Below, in pieces: positions 35,145 through 44,249 of a stretch of 48,673 nucleotides of DNA. Numbering within the stretch: position 1 is the first letter of the stretch; each line of letters opens with the position of its first letter. The position numbers and the translations under genes are program-made. The notes under the pieces are model-generated. The model was given only the letters and a program-made list of their open reading frames with translations. It was not told where the DNA came from and ran no database searches. The stretch comes from CAZJHX01 sp964545715. Lineage in GTDB: Bacteria > Myxococcota_A > UBA9042 > GCA-2863065. The stretch is from contig CAZJHX010000080.1 of assembly GCA_964545715.1 (NCBI GenBank), forward strand, positions 1 through 48,673, read 5' to 3'.

Positions 35145-36117
35145 CCACGTTGGGCGGCGTCCGACCGCGCATCACATCGATGATGGCCCCCGCGCACAGC
35201 CGCCCCATCGCGTCGCGCGCCTCCCGCGTGGCGCTGCCGACGTGCGGCAACAGCACGGTGTTCGGCGCCTGCGCCAGCCCCGGGGTCAGGTCCGGCTCCC
35301 GTTCGTAGACGTCCAGCCCGGCGCCGCCGATCCGGCCGCTGTACAGCGCATCCAGCAGCGCCGCCTCGTCCACGACGGGACCCCGCGCGGTGTTGATCAG
35401 GCACGCGGTCGGCTGCATGCGCGAGAGCGCGGTCGCGTCGATCAGGTGGCGCGTCTGGGGCGTGAGCGGGCAGTGGACGCTGACAAAGTCCGAGATCTCC
35501 AGCAGGCGACGCAGCGGCAGCCGGCGAGCGCTCAGCACGCGTTCCCAGTCGGCGTGCTCAGAGCGGGACGTGTAGACGATCTCGCAGCGAAAGCCGTCGT
35601 GCATGATCTCCGCCACGCGCCGTCCGATGCGCCCGGCGCCAACGATGCCCACGGTCTTGCCGTGCACACTGGCACCGAGATGAAACATGGGCGCCCAGCC
35701 CTCGAACCGCCCGGCCCGCGTGATGGCGTCTCCCTCCACGACCCGCCGCGCGCAGGCCAGGATCAGCCCAACCGCCACTTCGGCCGTCGCTTCCGTCAGC
35801 ACGCCCGGCGTGTTGGTCACGACCACTTTGTGGGCTGCAGCGGCGTCCAGGTCGATGTTGTTGAAACCGACCGCGAACTGGGCGGCCACCTTCAGGTCGG
35901 GGGCCAGCGCCGCGAAGACCTCGCAGTCCATTCGATCGGCCAGCGTGCACAGTATGGCCGGGCAGCCGCGCCCACGCTCGATCAGCTCACGAGGTGTCAG
36001 CGGTCTCGACTTGCGATTGACGTCGATCTCGACCCCCGGCAGGCCGACGCGCAGCAGCTCCAGGGTGTCGTCCGGCACGGCGCGCGTCACCAACACTCTC
36101 GTGGCGGTGGAGCTCAC
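35131..36117 (-). CDS. D-isomer-specific 2-hydroxyacid dehydrogenase
   Basis: 328-residue cytosolic NAD(P)-dependent oxidoreductase acting on D-2-hydroxyacids and 2-oxoacids. The Rossmann motif GIVGAGRIGRR is intact. The catalytic triad is present: Arg in NTARGPVVDE (near 244), Glu in GLDVYEREP (near 272) and His in LLPHVGSATREAR (near 291). The substrate cannot be fixed from sequence; glyoxylate/hydroxypyruvate reductase-like enzymes are the closest pattern (ILCTLADRMDCEVFAA, VGFNNIDLDAAAAH). It starts at GTG overlapping the upstream TGA (GTGA), so it is coupled to the propeller-like lipoprotein gene, an unexpected partner. It is the only clear metabolic enzyme in the signalling region. Confidence 0.9.
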   Translation of the reverse strand: MSSTATRVLVTRAVPDDTLELLRVGLPGVEIDVNRKSRPLTPRELIERGRGCPAILCTLADRMDCEVFAALAPDLKVAAQFAVGFNNIDLDAAAAHKVVVTNTPGVLTEATAEVAVGLILACARRVVEGDAITRAGRFEGWAPMFHLGASVHGKTVGIVGAGRIGRRVAEIMHDGFRCEIVYTSRSEHADWERVLSARRLPLRRLLEISDFVSVHCPLTPQTRHLIDATALSRMQPTACLINTARGPVVDEAALLDALYSGRIGGAGLDVYEREPDLTPGLAQAPNTVLLPHVGSATREARDAMGRLCAGAIIDVMRGRTPPNVVTDR

Positions 36118-37646
36118 CGCAGCCAAGCCATCACGCCGGAGACGTCCGCGACGGCGGTCTCGCCGGTGCTGGTGTCCAGAAAGACGGTCCCGCCATCGGG
36201 GTCGGGCCAGGCGACACACGCGCCCAGCGGACTGACGGCGACGGGCCCGTCCGGGACCGCGACCGTGTACGCATTCTCGCCCAACGACACCGCCAGCTGG
36301 CGCAAGCTGCCGCTATGAGACGCCGGCCCGGCGGGCCCGTACAGCAGCGGCTCGCACAGCGTATCGGCGTTGCCCGTCGCGGTGACCAGATAGGTGAAGT
36401 ACCAGGCGTCCGCTCTCACCGCCTGCACGTCGGTCAGCGCGTCGCCGATGCGATCCCAGCCGTGCGACTGCGGCGTCAGGCGCCAGATCCCGGCGTCGAC
36501 ATCCGACCGCAGCGCCAGGAGCAGGCGCCCGTATTCGTCGATGACGGCGCGCTCATCAAAGCAGCCGCCGAGTCGGTGCAGCCCGTTCGGCAGCTCCAGC
36601 GGCAGCACATCGACGGACTCCGGCGTGCTGGGATGGGCCCCGGCCGATGGCAACTTCACGCGCACCAGCGGGCCGTTCCCGGTGGGCTCCCCGATCACGA
36701 GCCAGCCATTGCTGCTGACGTGCAGGATGCGCTGGCTGGTCGTCTCGCCGACCCCGACGACGTCCAGCGGGCTGATGTGCGCGTCCTCGCCCGTCGGCGC
36801 CAGCGACGCCAGCCACGGGACGGACTTACCCGCGCTCAAAATGACCACCCGGCCATTGAAGACCAGGGCATCGCCGCCCAGCGGCTCCAACGACAGCGTA
36901 TTGACCGTCAACGTCTGTGGATCGACCCAGCCGGCCAGCCCACCCTGCTCCGGGTCCAGTCCGGGCACGCGAGCCTGTGATGGCGGACCGATGGGGGCAA
37001 ACGCGCCGAGCAGCGTCGGCTGCCCGGTCGGGCCCAGATACAGCCCGCCGGTGAACGGCGCCTCGGACAGCGCGACCGTAGCCGACACCGCGCCGTTTTC
37101 GGCCACCCAGGCGCCGGTGACCGTCACCGTCTCGAGCGCCGTCTGCCAACGGATCTGGCCGTTGACGTCGGTCAGCGTCACGACGGTGCCGTAGTCGCCC
37201 GCGGGGTCTGCCCAGGTCGTGGCCACGGCCAACCAGGGCTTGTGCGCCCACACGCGCGACGTGAGCGTGGCGTCCGCCACCCACGCCGCGCCGCCGGCAT
37301 GTGCCGCCAGGTCATGCGTCTTCACATCGCCGTCCGCCCGCAGCAGGTACAGGCGCGACCGATCCACCAACGCCATCGACGGCGCCTCGGTGGTCAGCGC
37401 GGTCGGGCACAGCACCGGGTCCGGCAGGGGGACAGCCGGCACATCCGGGGTCGGCGCCGGAGTGTCGGCCGGCCGATGGCGAGCCCCTGAATCGTGGAAC
37501 TGCGCACCATCGACGGGGCTCTCTGACGCGTCCACGACCAGAGGGACGGCGACGCCATCGTCGGCTTCAGAACAGCCGAACGCGCCGATCGCCAGCAGCA
37601 TGGTCAGGGTCGCCTTCAAGCGCCTCCTCGTGAGTCGCGCGACCAC
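36114..37646 (-). CDS. Beta-propeller-like lipoprotein
   Basis: 510-residue lipoprotein with Arg-rich n-region, signal MLLAIGAFGC and Cys25. After a Pro/Asp linker (30-80), residues 85-505 show repeating strand patterns (RLYLLRADGDVKTHDL; WLAVATTWADPAG; GWLVIGEPTGNGP; AYTVAVPDGPVAVSPLG). This suggests a beta-propeller that would bind a ligand outside the cell. The start is uncertain: GTG at 37646 lacks a ribosome site, whereas AGGAGG lies just before a TTG at 37622. Both leave the lipobox intact. It is upstream of and overlaps the dehydrogenase gene and diverges from the PP2C-like gene. Function unknown. Confidence 0.75.
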   Translation of the reverse strand: MVARLTRRRLKATLTMLLAIGAFGCSEADDGVAVPLVVDASESPVDGAQFHDSGARHRPADTPAPTPDVPAVPLPDPVLCPTALTTEAPSMALVDRSRLYLLRADGDVKTHDLAAHAGGAAWVADATLTSRVWAHKPWLAVATTWADPAGDYGTVVTLTDVNGQIRWQTALETVTVTGAWVAENGAVSATVALSEAPFTGGLYLGPTGQPTLLGAFAPIGPPSQARVPGLDPEQGGLAGWVDPQTLTVNTLSLEPLGGDALVFNGRVVILSAGKSVPWLASLAPTGEDAHISPLDVVGVGETTSQRILHVSSNGWLVIGEPTGNGPLVRVKLPSAGAHPSTPESVDVLPLELPNGLHRLGGCFDERAVIDEYGRLLLALRSDVDAGIWRLTPQSHGWDRIGDALTDVQAVRADAWYFTYLVTATGNADTLCEPLLYGPAGPASHSGSLRQLAVSLGENAYTVAVPDGPVAVSPLGACVAWPDPDGGTVFLDTSTGETAVADVSGVMAWLR

Positions 37647-37720
37647 ATATTACACGCGCGCACGTGATAACCTTGGGCCAATCTGACATCGACGTTCCGA
37701 ACAAAGGAGCCTTGCACGCT

Positions 37721-38983
37721 ATGGGGCTGAAGATTGACTTCGCCGCCACCACCGCTGATGGGAAGCTCAAGAACACTGGGACCGACGCGGTGCTGGCCGA
37801 GCCCGATCTCGGATTGTTCGCGCTGGCGACCGGGCAGCCGAAAGGCGCGGAGCCCGGCGCGCCATCATCCGCACAGATCTTCCTGGATACGCTCCGCACG
37901 CACGTGGACGAGATCACAGCGGCGCTGGCGGCACAAAAGGGCGCGTGGGGGCAGCTCGGTAAGGTCTTCGGGCTGGTCTTTCACCAGGCGTCCCAGGCGA
38001 TTCACGCGGAGTTCGGCGGCCGCGTACCCGACACGAGCGCGACCATCTTGATGATCCACGGCGGGCGTGGCGCGGTCACGCACGTCGGACGCACGCGGGC
38101 CTACGCCATCCGCGGCGGTGAAGTGGCCCGCCTCACCGAAGAGCATGTCGACAAAGAGGACACCGCCGAGCAGGGCGAGATGACGCACCTGGCGGTAAAG
38201 GCCACCGGCGTCGGCGCGCAGTCTCTGGGTCAGGAGAAGGCGCTGGAGGTCGGCGGCGTGCTGTTCAAGCTGAAGCCCGACACGCGCATCGTGCTGATCT
38301 CCCAGGGCATCGCCGGCATCGTCCGGGGCGAGCGCCTGAGCGGGCTCAGTCGCGGACAGCCCGAGCTGGAGGACTACGCAGCGGCGATCGTTCGAGCGGC
38401 GTCCGAGCGCCAGATGATCGCGGACAACACGGCGCTGGTCGTCGGCATCTCAGATGACGCCGAGGCCGCGACACGCCCGGACCACAGCGCCACACTGGCG
38501 TCCGAGGCGCCGACGATGTCCGACGCGGTGGCTGAAGCGCCGGCACCACCTCCACCCGCAGAGAAGCCGCTGCCGTTGAGCACCCCGCGGTCCCCGGCGG
38601 CCGCCGAGTCGCTGGCGGCGCTTTTCGACGGCATGAGCCCCGAGCAACAGGACAAGCTGCAGCGCGCGGGGTCAGAAGTGACCATGGCCGCCCGTGAGTT
38701 TCTCTTCCGAAAAGGGGAGACGGCCAAGCGCTGCTATGTGGTGCAAACCGGCATGCTGGAGGCCGTGGGCGCCCAGGGCGTGGCCGCCGCCTTTGGACCG
38801 GGAGACCTCGTCGGCGAGCAGGCGTTTGCGCGCAACGGCGAGCGGCTGGCGCATGTCACGGCGACGGGCAAGGTCTCGCTGCTGGGATTTCGCGTGGACC
38901 GCCTGGAGGCGCTGTTCCAAAGCGATCCGGAGCTGGCGGCGCACTTTTATCGAAACGCCCTTCGCATGCTGATCAGGCCCTGA
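37721..38983 (+). CDS. Degenerate PP2C-like protein fused to a cNMP-binding-type domain
   Basis: 420-residue soluble protein; AAAGGAG precedes the ATG. Residues 1-265 follow the fold order of PP2C phosphatases: a strand-loop start, ATILMIHGGRGAVTHVGRTRAYAI (usual GDSRAY) and a final DNTALVV. The N-terminal metal ligands are lost: the N-E-D and ADGMGG motifs are replaced by GTD and ATGQPKG, so catalysis is doubtful. A Pro/Ala linker (265-310) leads to a cyclic-nucleotide-binding-type beta-roll (310-420: LFRKGETAKRCYVVQTGML; GDLVGEQAF; an Arg in ERLAHVTA). No DNA-binding helix follows, so this is not a CRP regulator. It probably senses signals beside the kinases, perhaps as a pseudophosphatase scaffold. 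Confidence 0.78.
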   Translation: MGLKIDFAATTADGKLKNTGTDAVLAEPDLGLFALATGQPKGAEPGAPSSAQIFLDTLRTHVDEITAALAAQKGAWGQLGKVFGLVFHQASQAIHAEFGGRVPDTSATILMIHGGRGAVTHVGRTRAYAIRGGEVARLTEEHVDKEDTAEQGEMTHLAVKATGVGAQSLGQEKALEVGGVLFKLKPDTRIVLISQGIAGIVRGERLSGLSRGQPELEDYAAAIVRAASERQMIADNTALVVGISDDAEAATRPDHSATLASEAPTMSDAVAEAPAPPPPAEKPLPLSTPRSPAAAESLAALFDGMSPEQQDKLQRAGSEVTMAAREFLFRKGETAKRCYVVQTGMLEAVGAQGVAAAFGPGDLVGEQAFARNGERLAHVTATGKVSLLGFRVDRLEALFQSDPELAAHFYRNALRMLIRP

Positions 38984-39012
38984 CGCACGCCATCCCCCGA
39001 TGGGTCTGGCTT

Positions 39013-40506
39013 GTGGCCTTGCTGCCCGGGCTCCTCAATGCGATCCCGCATCTGGACGGCGCGGTCCACGCCGCCCCGCCGGATCGCGTGTATCTGGGGT
39101 ATCGCCACCAGGCGTCCGACCTGGCGCAGTACATGGCCATCGCCCGCCACGCCGCCGACAGCGGCGACATCGGCGCGCCCAACAGCTTTGTCACGGAAGA
39201 CCAGGACGGGCGCTTCATCCTCGGCTGGCTGTGGCTGACGGGGCGGACAAGCCGGTTGCTGGGCACCGATCTGGTCCTGACCTATCACGCGCTTGGCTTT
39301 ATCGCGTCCTGGGCCTTCTTTGTGGTGGCCTGGCTGCTGATCAGCGCCGTGATCGAGCCACCCGCAACCCGCCGCACCGCGTTTTTGCTGGCGTGCTTCT
39401 CCGCGGGTCTGATGTGGCTGCCGTTTGCGGTCAAAGCCACGGTCTGGCCGTCGCTTGGGCTGGAAAAAGACGCGCTGCTGTACTCCTTCAACTGGAGCAC
39501 GTTCGCGTCGTGCGCGCTGCCGATGTGGTGCGCGGCGCATGCGTGCTTTCTCGGCGCCCTGGTGCTGGTGCTGGACCCGACACCACGCAAGCTGGAGGGG
39601 TGCGCGCTGCTGATCATCGCCGCGTACGTCATTCACCCGTATACGGCCCTGGCAGCGCTGGCGGTGATGGGCGCACAGGCGGTGCTGGGCACGCGCGCGA
39701 TGTGGCGCCCGATCATCGTCGCGGCGGCCGGCATCGGGGCGCTGTCCTGGTGGGCCACGCGCGACCCAGTGTACGCGGCGACGGCCGAGAACGTGACGCT
39801 TTGGACGCCTCACTACAACCTGTGGTGGTACCCGCTGACCTACGGACTAACGCTGGGGTTGGCGCTGGCCGGCCTGGGCGCAGCGTGGCGACTGCGAGGC
39901 GGGCTGCTGGTGACCTGGGCGGGCGTCGTGGCCGCGCTTGCGATCTGCCCGTTTATGGCCGGGGTGAAGTTTCAGTACCTGCTGCATCTGCCCCTGTGCC
40001 TGCTGGCCGCGGTCGGGCTGGACGTGCTGACCCAGCGCTACCAGCAGGCCGCCACGCTGGCGGGTCGGCGCGCGGTGGTGGCGGCCTTCTGGGTGCTCGT
40101 GTGCGCGGGCTCCGTCTTTGCTCTGGTCCGGGACATGCCGAGCACCGAGCAAGACCCCAACATCTACGCGTCGCAGTCGCAGCTGGACCTGCTCGAGGCC
40201 TTGAACGAGCGCAAGCCGGGCAACGTGCTGACGTCGTTTCAGGGTGGACTGCTCGTGCCCTGGAAGAGCGGCAAGGCCGTGTTTCTGGGGCACTGGTTTC
40301 TCAGCTACGACTACCCCAAGCGCGCGGACCTGGTGCGCACGTTCTTTGCCGGACCGGACCCCGACTGGAAGCGCGCGTTTTTGGACAGCCAGAAGATCCG
40401 CTACGTGGTGGAAGACCCCCACACACGCGCGCTGGGCGCCGCCGACAGGTCGCTCGGGCTGTCGGTGGTGTTTGAAAACGAGTTCGGCAGGATCCTGGCC
40501 CGTTGA
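39013..40506 (+). CDS. GT-C-like polytopic membrane protein
   Basis: 497-residue integral membrane protein with about nine to ten helices, a conserved-looking extracytoplasmic loop near the N-terminus (GYRHQASDLAQYMAIARHA) and a C-terminal soluble part (FFAGPDPDWKRAFLDSQK, then IRYVVEDPH). This layout is typical of GT-C glycosyltransferases that use lipid-linked sugars; the Asp/Gln in the loop could be catalytic. Family assignment is inferred from topology only. The reading frame extends upstream to a CTG at 38980 that overlaps the previous TGA (CTGA) and gives a better N-terminus, THAIPRWVWLVALLPG. I list the GTG because CTG starts are rare. The stop overlaps the next gene's start (TTGA). 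Confidence 0.75.
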   Translation: MALLPGLLNAIPHLDGAVHAAPPDRVYLGYRHQASDLAQYMAIARHAADSGDIGAPNSFVTEDQDGRFILGWLWLTGRTSRLLGTDLVLTYHALGFIASWAFFVVAWLLISAVIEPPATRRTAFLLACFSAGLMWLPFAVKATVWPSLGLEKDALLYSFNWSTFASCALPMWCAAHACFLGALVLVLDPTPRKLEGCALLIIAAYVIHPYTALAALAVMGAQAVLGTRAMWRPIIVAAAGIGALSWWATRDPVYAATAENVTLWTPHYNLWWYPLTYGLTLGLALAGLGAAWRLRGGLLVTWAGVVAALAICPFMAGVKFQYLLHLPLCLLAAVGLDVLTQRYQQAATLAGRRAVVAAFWVLVCAGSVFALVRDMPSTEQDPNIYASQSQLDLLEALNERKPGNVLTSFQGGLLVPWKSGKAVFLGHWFLSYDYPKRADLVRTFFAGPDPDWKRAFLDSQKIRYVVEDPHTRALGAADRSLGLSVVFENEFGRILAR

Positions 40507-42038
40507 GCAAGCGCCGCCCAGCCGCGTTCCGACTACCGCCGGACACCAACGCCGCCCAGACTCTGTCGGCCTCCGCCCAGCAGGCGCTCAGCGGCCGACG
40601 GCTTCGACTGGCGGCGGGCCTGACGGCGGCCGGCTACATGGGGCTGTCGTCCGCACACTGGCTGCTCTCGCCCGAGACGGCCATGACCTTTCCCGTCTGG
40701 GTGAGCGTGGGCACGGTTGGCGGGTCGGTGATCGTGGCGTTGCTGGCCACCCGAGAGAGCTCGCGCCGAACGTGGGTCGCCGACCTGTGCGTGCTCTACG
40801 CGGTGTGGCTCGGCTTTTTGCTGGGTGTGGTCGAAGCGTGGCAACCCTGGCCGGACGTCTGGGCGGTGAGCGCGTCCTGGGTCTGTGTGATCATCCTGGC
40901 GTTCCCGCTCATCGTGCCCAACACGCCGGTGCGCGTGTTTGCCGCCAGCCTGGGCGCCGCGCTCGCCTGGACCACCGGGATCGGAGTCGCCATTTCGATG
41001 GGCGACGGTGCGCCGACCACGCGCGCATTCGTGTCTCATCTGGTGCCGCCGTTTGTGTGCGTGATCGTGGGCTGGGGCATGGCGCGCATCGTGTTCGACC
41101 TGGTCCGCGACGTCGACGAGGCGCGCGAGCTGGGTATGTATCGGCTGCATCGACGCCTGGCGCGCGGGGGCATGGGCGACGTCTGGCTGGCCAGTCATCG
41201 GATGCTCGCCCGACCGGCCGCCGTGAAGCTGATCCGGTATGAGTCCGACGACGATCAGGGGCAGCTGGCCCTGGCTCAGATGCGCTTCGAGCGAGAGGCC
41301 AAAGCGACCGCTGCGCTCTCATCGCCACACACCGTCCAGCTCTACGACTACGGCATCGCCGACGACGGCACCTTCTACTACGTCATGGAGTACATCCAGG
41401 GACTGGACTTCGACGAGTTGGTGCAGATGTACGGGCCACAGCCGCCGTCCCGCGTGGTCTACCTGCTGGAGCAGGTGTGCCACTCGCTGGCCGAAGCGCA
41501 CGCCGCCGACCTGATCCACCGCGACATCAAGCCCGGCAACTGCATGACTGCGCGGCTGGGTATCGACTACGACTTCGTCAAGATCCTGGACTTTGGGTTG
41601 GTCAAGGCCCCCGACAGCGTGGACGACAGCAAGCTGACCCAGGCCGGGCGCGTGGCCGGCACCCCGGCGTACATGGCGCCGGAGATGGCTGTGGAGGGCT
41701 GCGAAATGGACGGACGCGCCGACATCTACGGCCTGGGCTGCGTGGCCTATTGGCTGCTGACCGGCAGCCAGGTCTTTGAGTCGACCAGCGCCATGGCGCA
41801 GGCGGTCTCCCACGCGACGATGATTCCACCGCGACCGTCCACGCGCCTGGGCGAGCCGATCCCCGAGGATCTCGATGACCTGGTGATGGCCTGTCTGGCT
41901 AAGAGCCGAGACGACCGTCCGCAAACCGCCGCCGAGCTGGCGGAGCGGCTACGGGCCTGTCGGTTGGATGCGGTCTGGACTCAAGCGGACGCTGCGCTCT
42001 GGTGGCGCGAGCGGGAACTCTCACTTCAGAAGAAGTGA
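40503..42038 (+). CDS. Ser/Thr protein kinase with N-terminal membrane domain
   Basis: 511-residue protein starting at TTG, which overlaps the stop of the GT-C-like gene (TTGA). Residues 33-200 hold about five or six membrane helices, an unusual N-terminal placement like MASE-type sensor modules. The kinase domain (about 213-485) is complete: LARGGMGDVW, AVKLI, HRDIKPGN, DFG and GTPAYMAPE. The C-terminus is short and cytosolic, so sensing must be through the membrane part. Coupling to the GT-C-like gene suggests the kinase responds to, or controls, that enzyme. Confidence 0.88.
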   Translation: MSKRRPAAFRLPPDTNAAQTLSASAQQALSGRRLRLAAGLTAAGYMGLSSAHWLLSPETAMTFPVWVSVGTVGGSVIVALLATRESSRRTWVADLCVLYAVWLGFLLGVVEAWQPWPDVWAVSASWVCVIILAFPLIVPNTPVRVFAASLGAALAWTTGIGVAISMGDGAPTTRAFVSHLVPPFVCVIVGWGMARIVFDLVRDVDEARELGMYRLHRRLARGGMGDVWLASHRMLARPAAVKLIRYESDDDQGQLALAQMRFEREAKATAALSSPHTVQLYDYGIADDGTFYYVMEYIQGLDFDELVQMYGPQPPSRVVYLLEQVCHSLAEAHAADLIHRDIKPGNCMTARLGIDYDFVKILDFGLVKAPDSVDDSKLTQAGRVAGTPAYMAPEMAVEGCEMDGRADIYGLGCVAYWLLTGSQVFESTSAMAQAVSHATMIPPRPSTRLGEPIPEDLDDLVMACLAKSRDDRPQTAAELAERLRACRLDAVWTQADAALWWRERELSLQKK

Positions 42039-42043
42039 GGCGA

Positions 42044-42238
42044 TCAGGACTTCGAGAAGCACTCGCGGTTGGTCTGACCCTGGGGGCACTTGTTGCACGG
42101 CGACGTCTTGCGACGCAGCGCGGTGTGATCCACGTACCAGCTCATGCACTTGGCGTAGGCGACCTTGGATCCCATGCGCTCACATTGAAATTCAGCATCG
42201 CCCTGCATCTTGGTCTGTGGCATGAGTGGGTACAGCAT
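42044..42238 (-). CDS. Small Cys-rich protein, probably zinc-binding
   Basis: 64-residue cytosolic protein with GGAGG 6 nt before the ATG, which supports it as a real gene. It has five Cys (FQCERM, AKCMSW, PCNKC and ECFSKS) plus a His, and the CxxC in SPCNKCPQGQ suggests a zinc knuckle. Similar short proteins with a C-x-R-x-G-S-K-V-A-Y-A-K-C layout occur in deltaproteobacteria without known function. It converges on the kinase gene 5 bp away. Confidence 0.7.
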   Translation of the reverse strand: MLYPLMPQTKMQGDAEFQCERMGSKVAYAKCMSWYVDHTALRRKTSPCNKCPQGQTNRECFSKS

Positions 42239-42346
42239 AGTCGGCCTCCAGGCGTCGTCATGTTTGGTATGGGGCTAGCGACCCCAGCGCACCGACTACA
42301 CAGCAAGATGTGTGACAACTTTTCTAAACGCCGGACTGCGCGGCCG
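42239..42346 (-). promoter_or_regulatory. Intergenic region of the small Cys-rich gene
   Basis: 108 bp between two minus-strand genes. It contains a weak hairpin (TGGGG/CCCCA with a 7-nt loop) that could end the upstream kinase transcript, and a short inverted repeat ACACA/TGTGT. TTGTCA on the minus strand is a possible -35 for the small gene, but no matching -10 is clear. Confidence 0.25.
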
Positions 42347-44215
42347 CTACGGGCCGACCGGGTCAATTGACCCCGCCTCGCGAGCCGGCAGCTTGACCTT
42401 CAGCACGTGTCCGCCGCGGATCTGCTCGGGGGTCAACTCTTCTTCTCTTACGCCAAAGCCGGGCTTGGTGAATCGGAAGGTGGCGGTCTGCTCCCCGTCG
42501 AGCAGCTGCTCGGGCACGTCAAACGTCTGTGGGGTGCTGCCCAGCGGCTTGGACCCCTCGACCCACAGCACATGCGCGCCGGCCGGCTGGCTCTCCAGAA
42601 CGATGGTCGCGGTGCGAGACATCGGCACGTCAAAGGTCACGCGCTTGGGCTGATTGGGGTACCGGATCTCTCGGATAATCGTGCGATAGCCCGGCCTGTG
42701 GATCACGATTTTGGCCGGCGCTTTGGGACCTGCCGGAATGATCACCGGGGTCACGCCAAGCTCATCACCCGAGATGCCGTCGCGCACGGACGCGCCCGCG
42801 GGATCGGTCATGATGACGACCTCGGCGCGCTGGTGACTCACCGGCTTGGGCTCTTCGCGCAGCTGATAGAGGAACCAGCCGCCGACCAGCACGCACGCGA
42901 TGATGAAGAGCATCAGCCACGACCAGCCCGCATTGTGCCGATCATGCGCCGCCTTCTCGGAGTCGTATTCCTCGATCTCGGCGCCTACACCGGCGCCAAC
43001 GCTGCGACCGACCGGCGGACCGCGCCGCAACAGATTGGCCTCCAGCTCGCTGACGGTGCCGTCGTCGAAGGCTCCCCACCCGGGCCCTGGGACCATGGAC
43101 GACTCGCGCGGAATCACGATCTCGCCCGTGTCCGGCACCACATCGTCCGCGTCGCCCTCGTCGAAGTCCTCGGCGTAAGGAGCCGGTGCCTTGACGCTCT
43201 CGGGCTCCGTGGCCTCGTCGTGCGGCACCTGCGTCGCGGATCGCCCGACATCGGTGTCCGGCGACAGCCAGGTCTCCAGGATGTCGGCCACCTCTTCGGC
43301 GCTCTCGGGGCGATCGTCCTGCTGCTTCGCCAGCAGCCGCATCACCAACACGGCGAGCGTCTCGGGCACGTGTTCGGGCAGCGGGGGCACGGGATGATCC
43401 GCGTGCATGCGCAGGGTCTGGATGGGGGTCGTGCCCATGAACGGGCGCGTGCCCACCAGCGCCTCGTACATGATGATGCCCAGGGAGTAGAGGTCGGTGC
43501 GCGCGTCGACCGGCTGGCCCTTGGACTGCTCAGGCGACATATAAGGCACCGTGCCCAGGATGATCGGCCGCGCGGTCTCGAATACGGGCGGCGACAGCGA
43601 CTCCGACAGGCCGACATCGTGGATGAACTTGGCCACTCCGAAGTCGAGCACCTTCACGATCTCTTTTCCGCCGTGCACCTGGTGCACAAAGATGTTCGCG
43701 GGCTTCAGGTCTCGGTGCACGATGCCCATCGAGTGCGCCTCGGCCAGGGACCGCGAGATGGCGGCGGCGATGGTGGCCACAGCCGAGGGCGGCAGCTTCC
43801 GCTCACGGCGCAGTCGCACGTTCAGGTTCTCGCCGGTCAGCAGCTCCAGGGCCATGAACAAGCCGTCTGTGCTGTGGCCGAAGTCGTGAATCACGATGGT
43901 GTTGGGGTGGCGCAGGCGGCTGGCGACTTTGGCCTCGCGGACGAAGCGGCCGGCCACGGATTTGTCGGACGCCAGCTCCTGCTTGAGCACCTTCAGCGCG
44001 ACCTCGCGCCCGATCGTCAGCTGACGCGCGCGATAGACACGCCCCATGCCGCCGCGCCCGATGCGCTCCATGATCTCGTACCGCTCGTCAAAGACCTGTC
44101 CGATGAGGGGGTCCGACAGATCGGCGTCGAAGGCGGTCTCGTCCAGAGTCGGCGTGTGGTCTACAAGGCACAGCCGCGCTTCCGTCTTCGCACCACACTG
44201 CGGGCAGTAGCGCAT
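42347..44215 (-). CDS. Ser/Thr protein kinase with zinc ribbon and PEGA repeats
   Basis: 622-residue membrane kinase. The N-terminus MRYCPQCGAKTEARLCLVDH is a zinc ribbon. The kinase domain (about 45-315) has IGRGGMGRVY, VALKVL, HRDLKPAN, DFG and GTVPYMSPEQ. An acidic Ser/Thr linker is followed by one membrane helix (about 440-458, WLMLFIIACVLVGGWFLYQL) and two PEGA-type repeats outside (VIMTDPAGASVRDG; IVLESQPAGAHVLWVEG). I start it at the ATG of the zinc ribbon; a GTG 24 bases upstream is possible. It diverges from the wHTH/CBM20 gene across a large inverted repeat. Confidence 0.9.
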   Translation of the reverse strand: MRYCPQCGAKTEARLCLVDHTPTLDETAFDADLSDPLIGQVFDERYEIMERIGRGGMGRVYRARQLTIGREVALKVLKQELASDKSVAGRFVREAKVASRLRHPNTIVIHDFGHSTDGLFMALELLTGENLNVRLRRERKLPPSAVATIAAAISRSLAEAHSMGIVHRDLKPANIFVHQVHGGKEIVKVLDFGVAKFIHDVGLSESLSPPVFETARPIILGTVPYMSPEQSKGQPVDARTDLYSLGIIMYEALVGTRPFMGTTPIQTLRMHADHPVPPLPEHVPETLAVLVMRLLAKQQDDRPESAEEVADILETWLSPDTDVGRSATQVPHDEATEPESVKAPAPYAEDFDEGDADDVVPDTGEIVIPRESSMVPGPGWGAFDDGTVSELEANLLRRGPPVGRSVGAGVGAEIEEYDSEKAAHDRHNAGWSWLMLFIIACVLVGGWFLYQLREEPKPVSHQRAEVVIMTDPAGASVRDGISGDELGVTPVIIPAGPKAPAKIVIHRPGYRTIIREIRYPNQPKRVTFDVPMSRTATIVLESQPAGAHVLWVEGSKPLGSTPQTFDVPEQLLDGEQTATFRFTKPGFGVREEELTPEQIRGGHVLKVKLPAREAGSIDPVGP

Positions 44216-44249
44216 CGCCTGGTAATGTACTCGTTGCACGCTGGCGGAA

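Noticed and set aside
37721..38983. CRP-family transcription factor
   Set aside because: The beta-roll ends the protein; there is no C-terminal helix-turn-helix.
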